This document shows positions 1-11,939 of a stretch of DNA of 64,000 bases, piece by piece. The notes under the pieces are model-generated. The model was not told the DNA's origin. It did not search any database and worked only from the letters and a program-made list of their open reading frames with translations. Both the position numbers and the translations under genes were made by a program. The DNA comes from Patiria miniata (taxonomy: Eukaryota > Echinodermata > Asteroidea > Valvatida > Asterinidae), in NCBI RefSeq assembly GCF_015706575.1, contig NW_024037068.1, positions 682,001-746,000 on the forward strand, in the 5' to 3' direction. Position 1 is the first letter of the stretch; every line of letters begins with the position of its first letter.

Positions 1-450
1 CATGTTCATTTTTCTATTCAAGGAATATTCAAAATGGAGTACAGAAAACTTTTTTAACAATTTACAAAAGGTTTTCCCTATACTAAGGTGGTGTTAGAGG
101 GCGCTATATAAACTTTTGGGGCCAAATTCATCTTGATTTTATCCCAAAAGTTGAATTGTTCCATCCAAAATCACACCTGTTGTTGATGCTGAGTCGCCCA
201 CGACGTCATCGAATCTCGGGCAGTTTCCTGTACCGGTATAGAATTCATGTCTTCCTTAGAATCATCATCTCGCTTCATACACTGTGGGTAAGAATTATAA
301 CCATGATTTTAGTAAAATTTTAACAGGTTTTAGACCCTGTGGTTAAGAGAAAATTATAGAAAGGTGGCATGTTCATTTTTTTTTTTCGAGTTCTCGAAAT
401 TGAGTACAGAAAACCTTTTTAACAATTTACAAAGGTTTTACATTTTAAAG
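1..450. repeat. Partial tandem duplication around the first exon
   Basis: Positions 1-80 and about 368-450 share CATGTTCATTTTT, GAGTACAGAAAAC and AACAATTTACAAA(A)GGTTTT in the same order. This is a roughly 365-bp direct duplication whose unit contains the exon at 177-281. Confidence 0.5.
177..281 (-). CDS. Internal exon of a short-exon gene (unit F), 35 codons
   Basis: Acceptor TTCTTACCCACAG precedes and donor CAG|GTGTGA follows a 105-nt exon open in phase 0, encoding an acidic, Gln/Ser-rich peptide starting CMKRDDDSKEDMN. I recognise no domain. It aligns with the exon at 16,409-16,516 (starting SKKWDDDSQ), and the upstream introns also match (AACAGGTTTTAGACCCT in both), so the two are duplicates. 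It could follow the first exon at 3,758-3,871, which also ends in phase 0, or belong to a longer unit D transcript. The next exon lies off the left edge. The splice sites are visible; the gene assignment is inferred. Confidence 0.5.
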
Positions 451-640
451 CCAGAGTCCATCATTTGCAGCTATCCAAAAAGTAACTGGCTTAATTATTG
501 TTGAAAATACTTGGTTGAAAGATACCTGGTAGTAAGGGGACTAAACTCCTTGTGAAATTATTCTTTCTGGCATGCTGTCATTTTGAAGAAATCAACGAAA
601 GAAGGCCTTTCCAACGGTGTGTCTTAAGAAGCACCGTTGG
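440..640. repeat. Inverted copy of 17,025-17,200
   Basis: GCAGCTATCCAAAAAGTAAC, the CTTGGTTGAAGATA-like stretch and TCTTAAGAAGCACCGTTGGAA recur on the opposite strand at 17,025-17,200. The stretch abuts the LTR fossil on one side and the unit F intron on the other. It is a dispersed repeat or a piece of the unit duplication. Confidence 0.6.
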
Positions 641-2300
641 AAAGTTAGTTTGTCGGTTGTTCTTTTCCGACATACTTTCAGGTTGCATGTTCCTATGACA
701 GGAATTGTTTGTCCGCTATATGACACGAGCTTCGTTTTCGTCTTCTGTACTGTGAAGTTTCGTGCTATTCGGTTGAATGTTTTCTGCGATATTATGTTTG
801 CCTTTGCTCCAGTGTCTATTTTCAGTGGTACTCTCTTGTTCTTGATGCGGAGGTTGACCCACCATTCGTCATCATCATTCACATGTCTGTTCTTGTCACC
901 TTTGTTGATCTCTCCTATGAACAGAGTGTCCTCGTTGTCGCTATCTGTTTCCACAGTATGTACGTTAGTGCTTCGTGTGCGACAAAACTCGGCAAAATGA
1001 TGCTGCCTATGGCACTTGCTGCATTCTTTGCCCCAAGCAGGACATTTCCATGGTGGGTGCTGCTTTCCACACCTTCCACAGACTTTGGTTGGCTTTGTCT
1101 CTGTGGGTTTTCTTGTTTTTGGAGCTTTCTTTCCACTGATTTTGCTCTTTTGCCTCTTGATGTGATCTCCACTAGTTGGTGGCTGATGGGCACCTTGTGG
1201 TACTGCACCTTGGTTCTGATGCATGAACTCTATTTGACTCTTACTGGCTATTGCTGCACGACAGATGTCAATGGCTTTTTCCAGGTTTAGGTCTTTTTCA
1301 CGAAGCAGAGTCTCTCTGACTTTGTCACTTTGTATGCCCATTACTATGTTATCTCTGACGAACCCATCACTAAGGTCGCCAAACCCACAGCTTTTGACTA
1401 AGGTTTTCAATTCAGTTACAAATTGTTCAACAGTTTCACCCTCAAGTTGCTTACGTTTGAAGAACTGGTAGCGCAGAAATGCTTGGGAAGTATGGGCACT
1501 GCAGTGCTGTTTGAACTTCTCTTTGACTTGAGGCCAAAAAAAAAAAATATTCGGTCTCTGGTCAGACCAAAGTTCCAGAATTGACGCGGGGACGCGGCTT
1601 TTTTTTTTTTTCTTCAAGCTTGGATTGTACAGACAAGGTGGGGTACTATTTTGCTTTTTGGGTGTCCTCATGTACATTGGTGTCCTACATAATTTGCGTT
1701 GGTGCTCTCAATCATTTGCCTTGTTGGAATTTCCCATTCCTTGGTGCTCTTTGGTAAAAAAAAAAATGAGGAGGGGCGGCAATAGAGGGCGCTGTTGGAG
1801 CTACCGCGAACATATTGGAAAAATAAAAGGTTGACGCGCATGATTAAAATCGACGCGCGCGCTGACCAGAGACCGAATACTTTTTTTTTTGGCCTTAGCG
1901 AGCTTGTTCTTGTCTCCTTCCACTTCCCACGTGAATGTGTTGTACAGCTTGATTGCGTCTTCTCCCGCGATGTGCAAAAACAACGCTGTTTTCTGGTCGT
2001 CAGGCTTACTCGTTTTGCCCGTATCGAGCATGTAGATGTCGAACCTTTGCTCAAACCATCTATAATTTTCTGCCAGGTTTCCCTGCAGTTTCAAGTGTGC
2101 TGGGAGCTCGACTTTATCTATCCTTTTTGATGTTTTTTTCGGCCCACTTCTGACACCATGTCATGGACGGGTTCTACAGACACGCCATCTTGATTTCGTG
2201 TGTCGTTTATTGATTATCGATATATCAATTAGAATACAGTAACCACATGGGGGCGCTATTACACAAGACCATACATGACAGTGACTAGTGTTGTGGTGTG
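640..2300 (-). mobile_element. LTR retrotransposon fossil, Ty3/gypsy-like, gag and protease part
   Basis: Read on the minus strand: a short LTR-like segment with an AATAAA signal (about 2,160-2,300), then a TGGTGTCAGAAGTGGG primer-site-like sequence, a gag region ending in CCHC zinc knuckles, and the start of an aspartic protease (DTGAK motif). No pol remainder or second LTR is seen, so the copy is broken and incomplete. A Tourist-like MITE (1,532-1,894) is nested inside gag. Family call rests on gag layout and the short LTR; the age is probably moderate, since the MITE insertion is later than the element. Confidence 0.75.
1532..1894 (+). mobile_element. Tourist-like (PIF/Harbinger) MITE, copy 1
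   Basis: Termini GGCCAAAA...TTTTGGCC with inverted CGGTCTCTGGTC / GACCAGAGACCG. The interior carries short repeats of TTGCCTTGGTGC. Flanks are TGA on the left and TTA on the right, a one-base-diverged 3-bp target duplication; other copies have TTA on both sides, which is diagnostic of PIF/Harbinger. This copy sits inside the gag of the LTR fossil. Confidence 0.85.
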
Positions 2301-2397
2301 CACAACCTGGATTCTCCATTATTTTTAAGAATTATTGACCGTAAATTTTGTTTACATTTATTAAGGCAAGTTTTTGTCACTTTTTGTGGCCATTTTT

Positions 2398-3404
2398 ATG
2401 CCCCGCGGCGAAGCTGAAGGGGCATACTGTTTCCGCCTTGTCCTTCCGTGGGTGGGTGAGTGTGTGTGTGGGTGGGTGTGAGCTTGTCTTACATACGCAG
2501 TGTGGACTTCCGAACAAAAGACGTCCACATAATGTAGGTAGCACCGACGTTGTGTGGACTTGCCCACGTCCACACAGTGTTTCCCCATTTCTGGAAAACA
2601 GGTTTAGAGGCATTTTTGGGTTAGGTTTATCTGTAGCAGAATGAAGAGAAACACTAAAGGGAATCATAGAAAAAAAAATTGGGTTGAAAGAGTTTTCACA
2701 GTTTGAGAAAAATGAGTTTTTTCACTGGTTTTTCTTAACTACACGAAAGCAATGGAAAGTCCACACTAGTCATGTGAAACAAGTGTGTGTGGGTGTGTGT
2801 TTGTGTCCGGACAAATCTTGTCAGCGCGATAACTTGAGAAATACTTAACGTATGAACTTCAAATTTGGTTTGTGGATTGTCCTTGGCAATTCTAAGAAGC
2901 CTTTTGCATTTGGGGCCAAAAGGTCAAGGGTCAAGGTCACAGTGACTAAAACAAAAAAAAAATTGTCAGCGCGATAACTTGAGATATACTTTACATATGA
3001 ACTTCAAATTTGGTTTGTGGATTGTCCTTGGCAATCCTAAGAAGCCTTTTGCATTTGGGGCCAAAAGGTCAAGGGTCAAGGTCACAGTGGCAAAAACAAA
3101 AGAAATTTTGTCAGCATGATAACTTGAGATATATACTTTACATATGAACTTCAAATTTGGTTTGTGGATTGTCCTTGGCAATCCCCAGGAGCCTATCGCA
3201 TTGGGGGTCGAAAGGTCAAGGGTCAAGGTCACAGTGGCTAAAACAATAGAAATCTTGTATTTATTCTGAGATCATAGGGATTAGGGATTAATTCATATAA
3301 AACCTACAGAAGACACTATCAATGAACGTTCCATTTGACCAAGGTACATGTAAGTTGATGTTAGAGTGGTGTTATGTCATGGAAACAGTCACGGTTGCGG
3401 GGCA
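2398..3404. mobile_element. Terminal-inverted repeat element, ATGCCCCGC family, with ~145-bp internal tandem repeats
   Basis: Starts ATGCCCCGCGGCGAAGC and ends GCGGGGCAT, short inverted ends. After a GT-rich stretch, about three tandem units (2,820-3,250) carry GCGATAACTTGAGA, TTCAAATTTGGTTTGTGGAT and AAGGTCAAGGGTCAAGGTCA. Repeats of this design (GCCCCGC ends, TCCGGAC, GATAACT, AGGTCAAGG) are common in marine invertebrate genomes. Long apparent reading frames here are by-products of the tandem units. Confidence 0.6.
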
Positions 3405-3757
3405 TTTGTGTTTGTAAACACACCTGACTTGTTTTTATAGCTTTCGTGGCGCAAATGGAAGTAGTTCATGCTGAATTTCGCATGCAATTGAATACCCCAT
3501 TCAATCAGCACAAAAAATAATAGCAAAAAAATGTCCTACCGACCCACACTATTTTTGAAAAGCATGTAATCGAAAGTAGAACTATTTCTTTTTTTGGCCT
3601 AAACCACATCCTGTTCGAGGCTCCATTGCATACAGGACGTGCATACGTACTGCATGTGAAAATTTGGGATGCAAATTAACAGAACATTTGGATAAAAAGG
3701 CAATACCCCATATTTTCATAAAGAATACTTTTATATCAGTATTTGAAAATAACTCAC

Positions 3758-3871
3758 ATGTTCTTGATCCGAGCGGTGGCGCTGTGCAAGATATCTTTGG
3801 AGTTGTTGTAGGCCAAAGGCTGAGGTAACAATGATCACCAAAGTCAGCACCCCTTGCAACCGAAATTCCAT
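3758..3871 (-). CDS. First coding exon with N-terminal hydrophobic segment (unit F)
   Basis: ATG at 3,869-3,871 in a good context (GCAACAATGG) opens 38 codons, ending at donor CAT|GTGAGTTA in phase 0. Residues 6-20 (QGVLTLVIIVTSAFG) form a hydrophobic stretch that could be a signal peptide or a type II signal anchor, followed by a polar, basic tail. No family can be named from 38 residues. The next phase-0 exon downstream on this strand is 177-281, so the two may be joined across the LTR fossil. No TATA box is obvious upstream. Start and donor are visible; the gene is inferred. Confidence 0.4.
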
Positions 3872-5084
3872 TGTTGCAGTTGCACTTCCTCCGTTTGGAG
3901 CGGAGTTATTGACTCCTATTTGCAAGTACCCGGCCCGGCAAATGGCAGAATGTCAAGTTCTGTTATTTCTAGATTAAACCAATAAACAGACTGCAAACAA
4001 ATAGCTTTTATCTCTGCAACGATCTCTGCTTTTTTATGATCCGGAAATGCACTCAATTACATCATGGTCTTCATGCAGATACAGATACCGGTGTAGCGTG
4101 AATATCCGACTCCGTGAAATGTGGACTCATTGGTAGTACTGCGCACGCGTGAGTACGATACTATGCTATTTTTAGGATCGTTTCCGGAGAGTGACCTGTC
4201 ACGTGCGAGGGATCAACCAATAATAGGGAAATAGGGGTCCGATTTTCATAGGAGTCGGATTTTCATGTGACACCGGTAATTAACCTTTGACATTCCCTAG
4301 ACTGGTTCACTGTCGCATGTACACACGACACAAACTGGATAATCGAAAATGGATATAATGACCATGTTAATGAATTACCCTCCACACTGTGGGTTCTGTT
4401 GAGCTACTTGTACTTTGTTCTGTACAAGCAGTGGTCGAAACGTGCAACCGGCGACGGAGGTGGGAGACTAACATAACCCATCTCCGCCACACAGTGGCGC
4501 CCTTCGGACTCGCCATACTTGAGCTGCTCCAAACTAAAGAAAACAAGGGACCGATCAAAAATTGCCTGATGACTGGTACAGTACCTGGAAAGAAATTTCA
4601 AGATTATTGGCTGTTAAATTTGGCGAAACAGCCTTTGCTTTCTTAAAGATTGTTTTTTTTTTTTTTTGGGGGGGGGGGGTTGGCCAAAACAGCCTTGTTC
4701 TTTTAATAAGGGAATAACTGTGTGTTGGGGATGTTTTAATCACTCTGTTTAAGACCACTTGGAGTCTGGGGTGCTGATTAATTACCCGAACCGAACGCAT
4801 TCTTAAATACCTTTTTGGGCAAAATAAAACCCAAAACTTTTAGGTCAAAAACCAGAAAGGTGTACACAACTCCTTGTATGGAGATTTTTCTCATTGCAAA
4901 ATGTACAGGGGGCTGTGTCTGGAAATTGAACATGAATTGTACACGTATATATATATATATATATGTGTGTACATGTACCAGTACATGTGTAACTGCAGTG
5001 CTGCCCAGATATCGGACGCATGTTTTAGTTCTGCCTACAATGTATTTTCCAATTTTTTTCTCGTATGCCAGTTCCATCTCTGAT
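3872..5084. other. No gene seen
   Basis: Non-coding sequence with poly-T/poly-G runs near 4,650-4,680 and a (TA)n(TG)n stretch near 4,947-4,968. Reading frames here are short and lack splice or homology support. Confidence 0.4.
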
Positions 5085-5311
5085 AATTGTGATGCGATCA
5101 AGCTAAATGAGTCGTTTGTCTTTTTTTCCCCCCAGTTTTGAAAAGAGCTCAATCTCAGTGTTACTGCTGTGAAAACCGCATGCTTATTACCATATTTTAA
5201 ATTATGGAAGTCGGAACTCAAAGAGATGTGAAGAAGTGGCCCTATTTGGGCCTGAATCTCCAAATGAAAGTCATCGTCAAACGACTCATTTAGCTTGATC
5301 GCTTCACAATT
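5085..5311. mobile_element. MITE, AATTGTGATGCGATCAAGC family, copy 1
   Basis: Inverted ends GATGCGATCAAGCTAAATGA and TCATTTAGCTTGATCGCTTC enclose about 170 bp. A second copy lies at 54,913-55,170 with the same interior order (GGAGATACAGGCC-like, CTTCATCACATCTC-like). Superfamily not assigned, because target duplications are ambiguous in the AT-rich flank. Confidence 0.7.
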
Positions 5312-6460
5312 ATTGGAAAATTTGGAAATTTATTGGAAAATATTACTGAATTTTATTACCAATTCAACAAAACTCAAGTAATTGGGATTTTCCCAAGTTT
5401 AGTGAAGACTTGTGGTACCGGTAGTGTTACGCCCCACTGCACAGCTATGCTAAGTTTTGTGGAATAGATCATAAGTTTATTGCACAGCTGGCAGTGTAAC
5501 AAATTTGCCGCTTAAATCCTATGCATGGAAGTTAAGCACCGTTTCTTGAAATTGGCTGCATATTTAATGGTAACCTTTCTCAAAATCTTAAAGTTCACCA
5601 TGTGTAGGTTTTTTTTTTTCAGATGACATAAAAAATACATAAAAATAAAATTAACACTGACGACAGATGCGTTTCATGCATTATGTATTTATTTAGGCCC
5701 AAATAAGACAAACTATTCCATCTTATGAATAAGACAAACTAATTAACTGTAGCTTAAAAGTAACACTAAAAGCATCTACCAGTATATGTACGTATGAAAT
5801 GAATTCTAAAAGCAATGTACAGCTAAGCAAGTGTTATGCACTTATGTATAAAAGTCCTCCCTCCGCTCGCCCCGCCTGCCCCGCCCCCCTATTGTTTGTT
5901 AAGTTTTGATTAGGGTAGCCTAGGGGAGTTGGGGTCATATGGGAGGGGGGGGGGGGGTGGAGAGAGATAGGGATGGAAAAGAACAATAGATAAGTGCATA
6001 ATTTTAGCAAAAACAAGCAGATTATATAAATTCAAAAAGAAGAACGTACATAATGTAATATTTAATGAAATGAAATTTATTTACAATAATATGTGAATTT
6101 TGATTTCCAATTTTTTGGACGTGGACATTTATTGAAAAGACACCCTAGTGTCCTCATTTTACCCGACTGACAGACTGATCGATTCACTGACTGACTGGCC
6201 AACTACTGACTGACTCCCCAAGTTAACTGGGCAGTGCTGTTGTATAGGATTACTCCATAATGCAAACGACTGGACTAAAACCTGGCCCATTGTGTAGAAC
6301 AGGTGCATGAACGAAATTCAGATATCAAATTAGGTTTGCCCTTCACCGATGTATAAACACTATATACTCGGTGTGTTACCTCCCAAGTGAAAAAAATCAC
6401 CACAACGCAAAATTATATCACATCAAAGTTACATCACCCCGACGCAAAATTCCATCTTAT
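5312..6460. other. No gene seen
   Basis: AT-rich DNA with a poly-G run near 5,942-5,957 and a GACTGACTGA-like simple stretch near 6,170-6,215. No supported coding or RNA feature. Confidence 0.4.
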
Positions 6461-6464
6461 GATT

Positions 6465-6605
6465 AGTGAAATGCTGTATCCGCTGCTATGTACACGAGTG
6501 GTAAGACATCTGCAGTAGAAAGCAGGAGGTTGTGAGTTCAAGTCCCACCCAAGTGATTTTTCAACTTTCACTCGGGAGGTAACATACGCCTGTGAAGTGC
6601 AAAAC
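6465..6605 (+). mobile_element. tRNA-derived SINE fragment
   Basis: An A-box-like GAGTGGTAAGACATCTGC is followed about 30 nt later by a B-box-like GTTCAAGTCCCACCC, the spacing of a tRNA-derived RNA polymerase III promoter. No cloverleaf with proper acceptor stem forms, so this is a SINE relic rather than a tRNA gene. Confidence 0.4.
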
Positions 6606-6975
6606 CTATTAAGTACCATTTACATCACCCTGACCCAAAATTCCATCTTATGAAAATTCAGATAGATAGCCAGTCAATCAGTCAAATACAATTATGTGCA
6701 CTCTGGGTCCAGCTTTACTTATGCTTGCCTCACCTTGGTGTTCTGAATTTTGATTATTTTGATTTTGTTCTTCAGGTAAAATGTGCAAGAGCAGAGGCCC
6801 AAATACCGGTATGAGCTACAAGTGACTGTCAGTCGATGATCTGAACTTTCTGTCGGTCTGTGTACAGTGTACCGGGACCTCACACTAATGCCACATATCA
6901 AAGGTAATGTGTGATTACTATACCTCATATGTATTCGTGAGTGAGAAACAAATTCTGAAAGGTCCATTCACCAAT

Positions 6976-7692
6976 ATGTGGTCACCGTTTTGACGGAGTG
7001 ACGAATCTGTCCAAAACCAAGATTTCTAACAATTTGAGATTTTTTGGACTAACATTTTGTGATGTCCTCTACATGTACGTGATTACCAAATTTCGAGACA
7101 CGAAATTGCATCATCATTAATTATGCTAATTACACAAGTGATTAACTTGCGACAAACTTAGTTTGTATTCATCTCTTAGTCTCAATTATTTAACACGTGT
7201 GCTATCCGGTTCATTAGTAAAAACGTCATATGCCCATTGGATAAACGCTCCAGTTGCGTTAACTTCCGGTTCGTGCTTTACCGTGTGAAGTACGCATGGT
7301 TGAATTGAGATGACTTCACACTAACGAACCGGATGGTTAGATTTATGTAACCTCTGCAATTGTGTGTTTTTGACGAAGTGACGAATCTGCATATACCATT
7401 ATATCATACTATATGTACGCATATGCGCGCGACGAATTTAGGTTTGACGAAGGGACGAATATCTTCAGTAATTAATGTCTCCTAATAAAACATGGTTTTA
7501 TATAAACAGAGACAATTTTTTGGCTATTTAAATACTGGGCTATCGCATCAGATATGTATTTTTCAATTTTGGGGAGAAATATATACGGAAACGCGATTTG
7601 AGAAACAGACCAACTTCAAATTTGATTTTCTAAAACTCTGTTTTGCAGCTGTGTGCGCAGATTTGTCACTTCGTCAAAACGGTGTACACACC
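6976..7692. mobile_element. Non-autonomous inverted-repeat DNA transposon, about 715 bp
   Basis: Ends ACCGTTTTGACGGAGTGAC and (complement) ACCGTTTTGACGAAGTGAC. The motif GACGAAGTGACGAATCTG recurs inside near 7,375. A smaller inverted pair (CTATCCGGTTCATTAGT near 7,203 and ACTAACGAACCGGAT near 7,322) is nested inside. No transposase reading frame. Confidence 0.6.
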
Positions 7693-8206
7693 AATGTTTT
7701 GTTGAGATAACGATACATTACAGGACAAAACTTTGGTGAGTACGTATGTGACATAGTAAAGCAAATATTTTCATGTTTATGATGTAACTTTCCTTGACAA
7801 GAGAATCCCAAAATTAGAAAAAAAAATTACATAATTGATATAAAAAAAAAATTAGGATTTGATTTTAATCATTAAAACTAAAAGTAAAGTAAACAAACTT
7901 TTGGAAACGAAAAAAAAATCCCTGCACCTTTAATGCAATTTAGCTACCACAGCACTTCAGTTGTGATAATAATTATCATGTAAATTATGCAATGTGTTGC
8001 AGTAACTATATGAACTAGCTCTAGAAAGCACAGGCTTAAAAACTTGCTACTTATATAATATTTGCACGTAAGGCGAATTAATATTTTACTTGACAGCGCC
8101 AGTTTCACTTAAAACTAAACTGAGCCCTTTAAGGGAATAAATTTTTGCTTGGGAGGTTTTAAACACTATGTTTATGACTGATTGGAGTCTGGAATGCTGG
8201 TAATTA

Positions 8207-8582
8207 GGCCCAAAAAAAAAATAAGTCGGTCTCTGGTCAGCGCGCATGTCGATTTTAAGCATGCACGTCGATTTTTTTCCAAAATGTTCCGCGGTAGCTC
8301 CAACAGCGCCCTCTATTTCCGCACCTCCTCATTTTTTTTTTTACCAAAGAGCACCAAGGAATGGGAAATTGCACCAAGGCAAATGATCGAAAGCACCAAG
8401 GCAAATTATGGAGGCCACCAATGTACATGAGGACACCAAAAAAGCAAAATAGTACCCACCTTGTCTGTACAATCAAAGCTGAAGAAAAAAAAAAAAAAAG
8501 AAAAAAAAAAAAAAAGCCGCGTGGCCGCGTCAATTCCGGAACTTTGGTCTGACCAGAGACCGAATATTTTTTTTTTTTGGCC
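8207..8582 (-). mobile_element. Tourist-like MITE, copy 2
   Basis: GGCCCAAAAA...TTTTTGGCC with inner CGGTCTCTGGTC / GACCAGAGACCG ends and TTA directly repeated on both sides (8,204-8,206 and 8,583-8,585). Same family as 1,532-1,894, opposite orientation. Confidence 0.9.
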
Positions 8583-8714
8583 TTATCAGCAGTATTAGCA
8601 GTGTTTAATCTGTTGAAGACTGACCACTTGATGGGCTCTTGACCAATGGGAATGGGACTTAACTGTCTTAGGTATTTATGAATATTGTTTATTTGGGAAT
8701 TGATTCCAGGAGAA

Positions 8715-8990
8715 AGGTTGGTGCATGCCACAGTGGTACTTTCCTTGCCTTCTGCCTCAGTGACCGAGGTTCGATTCCCACCCGGGCCAAATGATATACA
8801 AATTGTTTTTATCACTGCCTGATTCAGTAGGTTTTTGCGCCCGAATATTTGTCTGGCTTTTTGTCCTGTAGACGTTTCACTGACACCGAGCATTTCTTGA
8901 TTATCACTTTCTACAGTATTCCTCAGGCTTGAAAGAAATTGCGTTGGGGACTTTTGAGGACTCCCTGGTTTCATTATCAGGAGGAAATAC
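8715..8990 (+). mobile_element. tRNA-derived SINE (GGTTCGATTCCCACC type)
   Basis: A-box-like GCCACAGTGGTACTT, then B box GGTTCGATTCCCACCCGGGC, followed by a body shared in order with the minus-strand copy at 20,376-20,612 (CCTGATTC, GGGT, ending TTGGTTTCATTA-like). Polymerase III-type promoter of a SINE; not a functional tRNA. Confidence 0.6.
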
Positions 8991-9792
8991 CGGTAAGTAA
9001 TTAATTTTATTACACTAACCTTCCCAAATCCTCCAAAATCCTCTTTGCAAAATGGACGATTTTGGCTACTTGGATAAGTGTGGTGCTGATTTTGGAGGAT
9101 GCACTGTGTCAAGGTCTTGGGGCAGACCTTGTGTTGTTTATGCTCAGCCGCGCATAAATTTAGGCCTAGATTATACAATGTACTTGAAATCCTCTGCAGT
9201 GCTCCAGGATGTCACTGGCTCTGCCTCGACATATTGAAAGTGATTGCTGGAGGATTTTGCAGGATTGAGGCAGTGGTCACTCCTCCAAGGACCACATTTG
9301 AGAAATAACATCTATGATTTTGGACGATTGAGTCAGTGAAAAAAAGGAAATTTTTACATAGAGGCAGTTGGAGGAATTTGCAGGATTGCGGTTGCATCGT
9401 TGCAAAAATGCCTAGGGAGATAGAGTTAATTATAATTTGTAATGTCGTTATATTTGCGGACCCTCACTGTTATTCAAATCAGGCCTGATACTTTCCTAAT
9501 GATCGGGAGTTTTTGTCTCTGTTCATTTTCTATTATTTCCTCCATTTTCAGTATTCTGTACTGTAGACATTTCACTTCTAAGGGTCTGCAGGACACGTTT
9601 CCTTTTTTATCTTGAGGGTCTATGTCATGCTTATTAAAACAAGTTACTTTTGAAATGCGTGTACGTGTATGCATTCAAGTGAAATGTTAATTAGCCTTAC
9701 TTCTATAAATGAATTTACTGGCTACGTAAGCAAAATGATAAGCAAAACACTGCACTATTAGATAAAAGATATCCCCTAATCCTGCACCTATA

Positions 9793-10096
9793 CAGGGTAA
9801 GTAAAAAAAAACGAAACCCAAATGTTGGTACCATTGTTTTAGTGAAGTTCTGCATGTGCATGTAGCACTTTCAAAATGTAGGATATGAAAGCCTAATTCA
9901 TAAGCTTTCTTTTTAGTACTAAGAATCATTCAAATCACTCATGTACTTTCAAGTTACGGAATTTTAAACAGAACTACTGTTTTAAAGTTCTGTCCACAAA
10001 TCACAAAACGGTGTGTGTTCTTTCAGCAAAACGAAAACAAATCACATGGGGATGCGTGCAAATGTAAATGGGTTTCGCTTTTTTTGACTTGCCCTC
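9793..10096. mobile_element. mariner-like MITE with TA target duplication
   Basis: Ends CAGGGTAAGTAAAAAAAA and (complement) GAGGGCAAGTCAAAAAAA, each followed by CGAAACCCA, flanked by TA at 9,791-9,792 and 10,097-10,098. The longer element at 58,518-59,192 has the related CAGGGCGAGTCAAAAAAGC end. Confidence 0.65.
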
Positions 10097-10100
10097 TAGA

Positions 10101-10373
10101 GCCTTTCACACTATCCCAAATCTCAGAGATTTCGGGAATCCTTTTCACACTAGAAAGAATCCAACACAGCTTCTAGTTCTACACTCTCTGCATGGGTAAA
10201 ATCCAAGGTCGGGACCAGGGTTGAGAAGCTCTACCCCGGGTAAGAAAACCCAACATTTGCTGATCTGGGTACACACCGATGTAAGTGTGAACAGTAGCTT
10301 TGCCCACCCGTGTTCAATGGGACCCAGATCTGCATACGATTGACCTGTGTTCATTTTTATAGTGTGGAAAGGC
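10101..10373. mobile_element. MITE with GCCTTTCACACTAT ends
   Basis: Inverted ends GCCTTTCACACTAT / ATAGTGTGGAAAGGC, lying almost end to end with the preceding mariner-like MITE. No coding content. Confidence 0.55.
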
Positions 10374-10413
10374 CATACATGTATCTTTCATGTGTACTAA
10401 CTTTTACATTTCA

Positions 10414-11185
10414 TTTAAAGGGCCCATGCAATGTAATTTTTTAATGCCATCCTTGGAAATTGTGCGCCATTTAACCTTATTTTGAATTTTCATTTCACCA
10501 TTTTTAATGAAGGGCATTTTGGTGCCCTTTTTTGGTTTTTATGCCAATGTGTATTTGCATATATATTCTTTGGCAAAAGTGTGCTGTCATTTCAGGCAGA
10601 TACCTCAATGTTACAGCTATTTCCACATCAAAATTTGCCACAATTTTGGATGTTTTGCTATGGCAAATTTTCTTTTCTTTAGTGATTCGTTGTTGTTTCA
10701 GTACATGACATTAGGTCAGTGAGCAAAGTTTCCCCTCAAATGTTTTCCATGAGCAACTTTTGGGTTCACATTTTGAAAAGAAAACCCCTAAACTCAACAG
10801 TGTCTTCCTGAAATGACAACACAGCAACAGCGCCTTCATTAGTCAGGAAAAGCATATGGAAAACTTGAAATGTTTTTAAAAAAGGGCACTTTTCAATAAA
10901 ATCAACCAAAAAGGGATGACAAATACTTTTCATACATTTAAGAGGAGTAGAAAGTTGCACAAAATATGAGTGCAAGTAAAATTGACCTATCACAGTAGAA
11001 TCGTGTTAAAATCGCATCAACGCAGCTTGTGAAATTATTGTCCAATTACATGATATACGAATGGACGCGGAACACGTAAAATCTGAGACAAACGAAACTT
11101 AGTGTACACAACCTCCATAGGGTTGTCTGAGGGGCGTGGCTAACTCGCAAATGGCGATAGGTCAGTGCATGTCATGGGCCCTTTA
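10414..11185. mobile_element. Inverted-repeat element with TTTAAAGGGCCCATG ends
   Basis: Left TTTAAAGGGCCCATGCA, right TGTCATGGGCCCTTTAAA; about 770 bp, no transposase frame. The TTTAA at the ends may be target duplication or part of the TIR, so superfamily is open. Confidence 0.6.
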
Positions 11186-11246
11186 AAAGATAAACATTTA
11201 AACAAATTGGCATGAAATTGGGTTTTCTTCAGTCATATATATCCAC

Positions 11247-11547
11247 TCATGGATCCACTATGAAACGCTGCAAGGGCGAAGGTGTTGAGTGCCACTGAGC
11301 TGTCCATGTCTTGGTGGTCCAGTGAGAGGTGATCTCGTTTGGCTGAGAGGTCTTAGTCAGCTCCTTGGCATCTGAGGCGAACGGCTTCCTAGATTTCAGA
11401 AGCTGTTGGGAGCCAGTTTGTCTCTCTGCTCTGGTCTCGGTTCCATGGAGATGCTGGTTGGGTTCCTGTGAACGACGTGCAACTGCCAAGGTTGCTGCTT
11501 TCAGTCTGATGTCGTCTGGGATCCCAGCCAGTGGTGGTACTCTGTAG
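11247..11547 (-). mobile_element. Non-LTR retrotransposon 3' remnant (ORF2 C-terminal region)
   Basis: The minus strand translates VYYRVPPLAGIPDDIRLKA near its start and PSPLQRFIVDP near its end. This layout (PPLAGI..., then W-x-W and RF-x-x-DP upstream of a PRRQW-type motif) is seen in the region downstream of the RT of several LINE clades. Only about 100 codons remain. The fragment is open but has no RT core. Clade uncertain. Confidence 0.5.
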
Positions 11548-11939
11548 TAGACTAGTTGGCAAAAAGTCTACTCTTTGAAAAGTTGAAGTTTTTTTAGGAC
11601 TTCGTTCATGACTGAGGAAAAATCCAATTTCATGCCCTAATAATAATCAAGAAGTCGTGGTCTGGGGATATAGCTACAAACTTGAAGGCCTTGATTTCTC
11701 TCAGCTCTCGTTGTTTGTGTGTTCAAGTGTCAGGGTGTCCTCCTCCTAGTGAAGAAATAAGAAAACTAAAATTGATCACAAATGGAATGTATTTAACAGG
11801 GAAAGTGGGGAGGGGGTGTAAATGACTAATTCCGTAAATGACTAACTTTGCATAACTTAATTAGCATAAATTTAATAACAATATGTCACACACAGACCGA
11901 TCAAAATGTCACACACGTGACCACAGAACAATTCCCAGG

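Noticed and set aside
8740-8800. tRNA gene
   Set aside because: A and B boxes are present but no acceptor stem or anticodon arm forms; a shared non-tRNA body follows, as in a SINE. Same for 20.5, 41.6, 42.6 and 44.3 kb.
8255-9178. 307-codon minus-strand frame
   Set aside because: It runs across a Tourist-like MITE and a SINE; translated text is low-complexity from poly-A/T tracts and no motif is seen.
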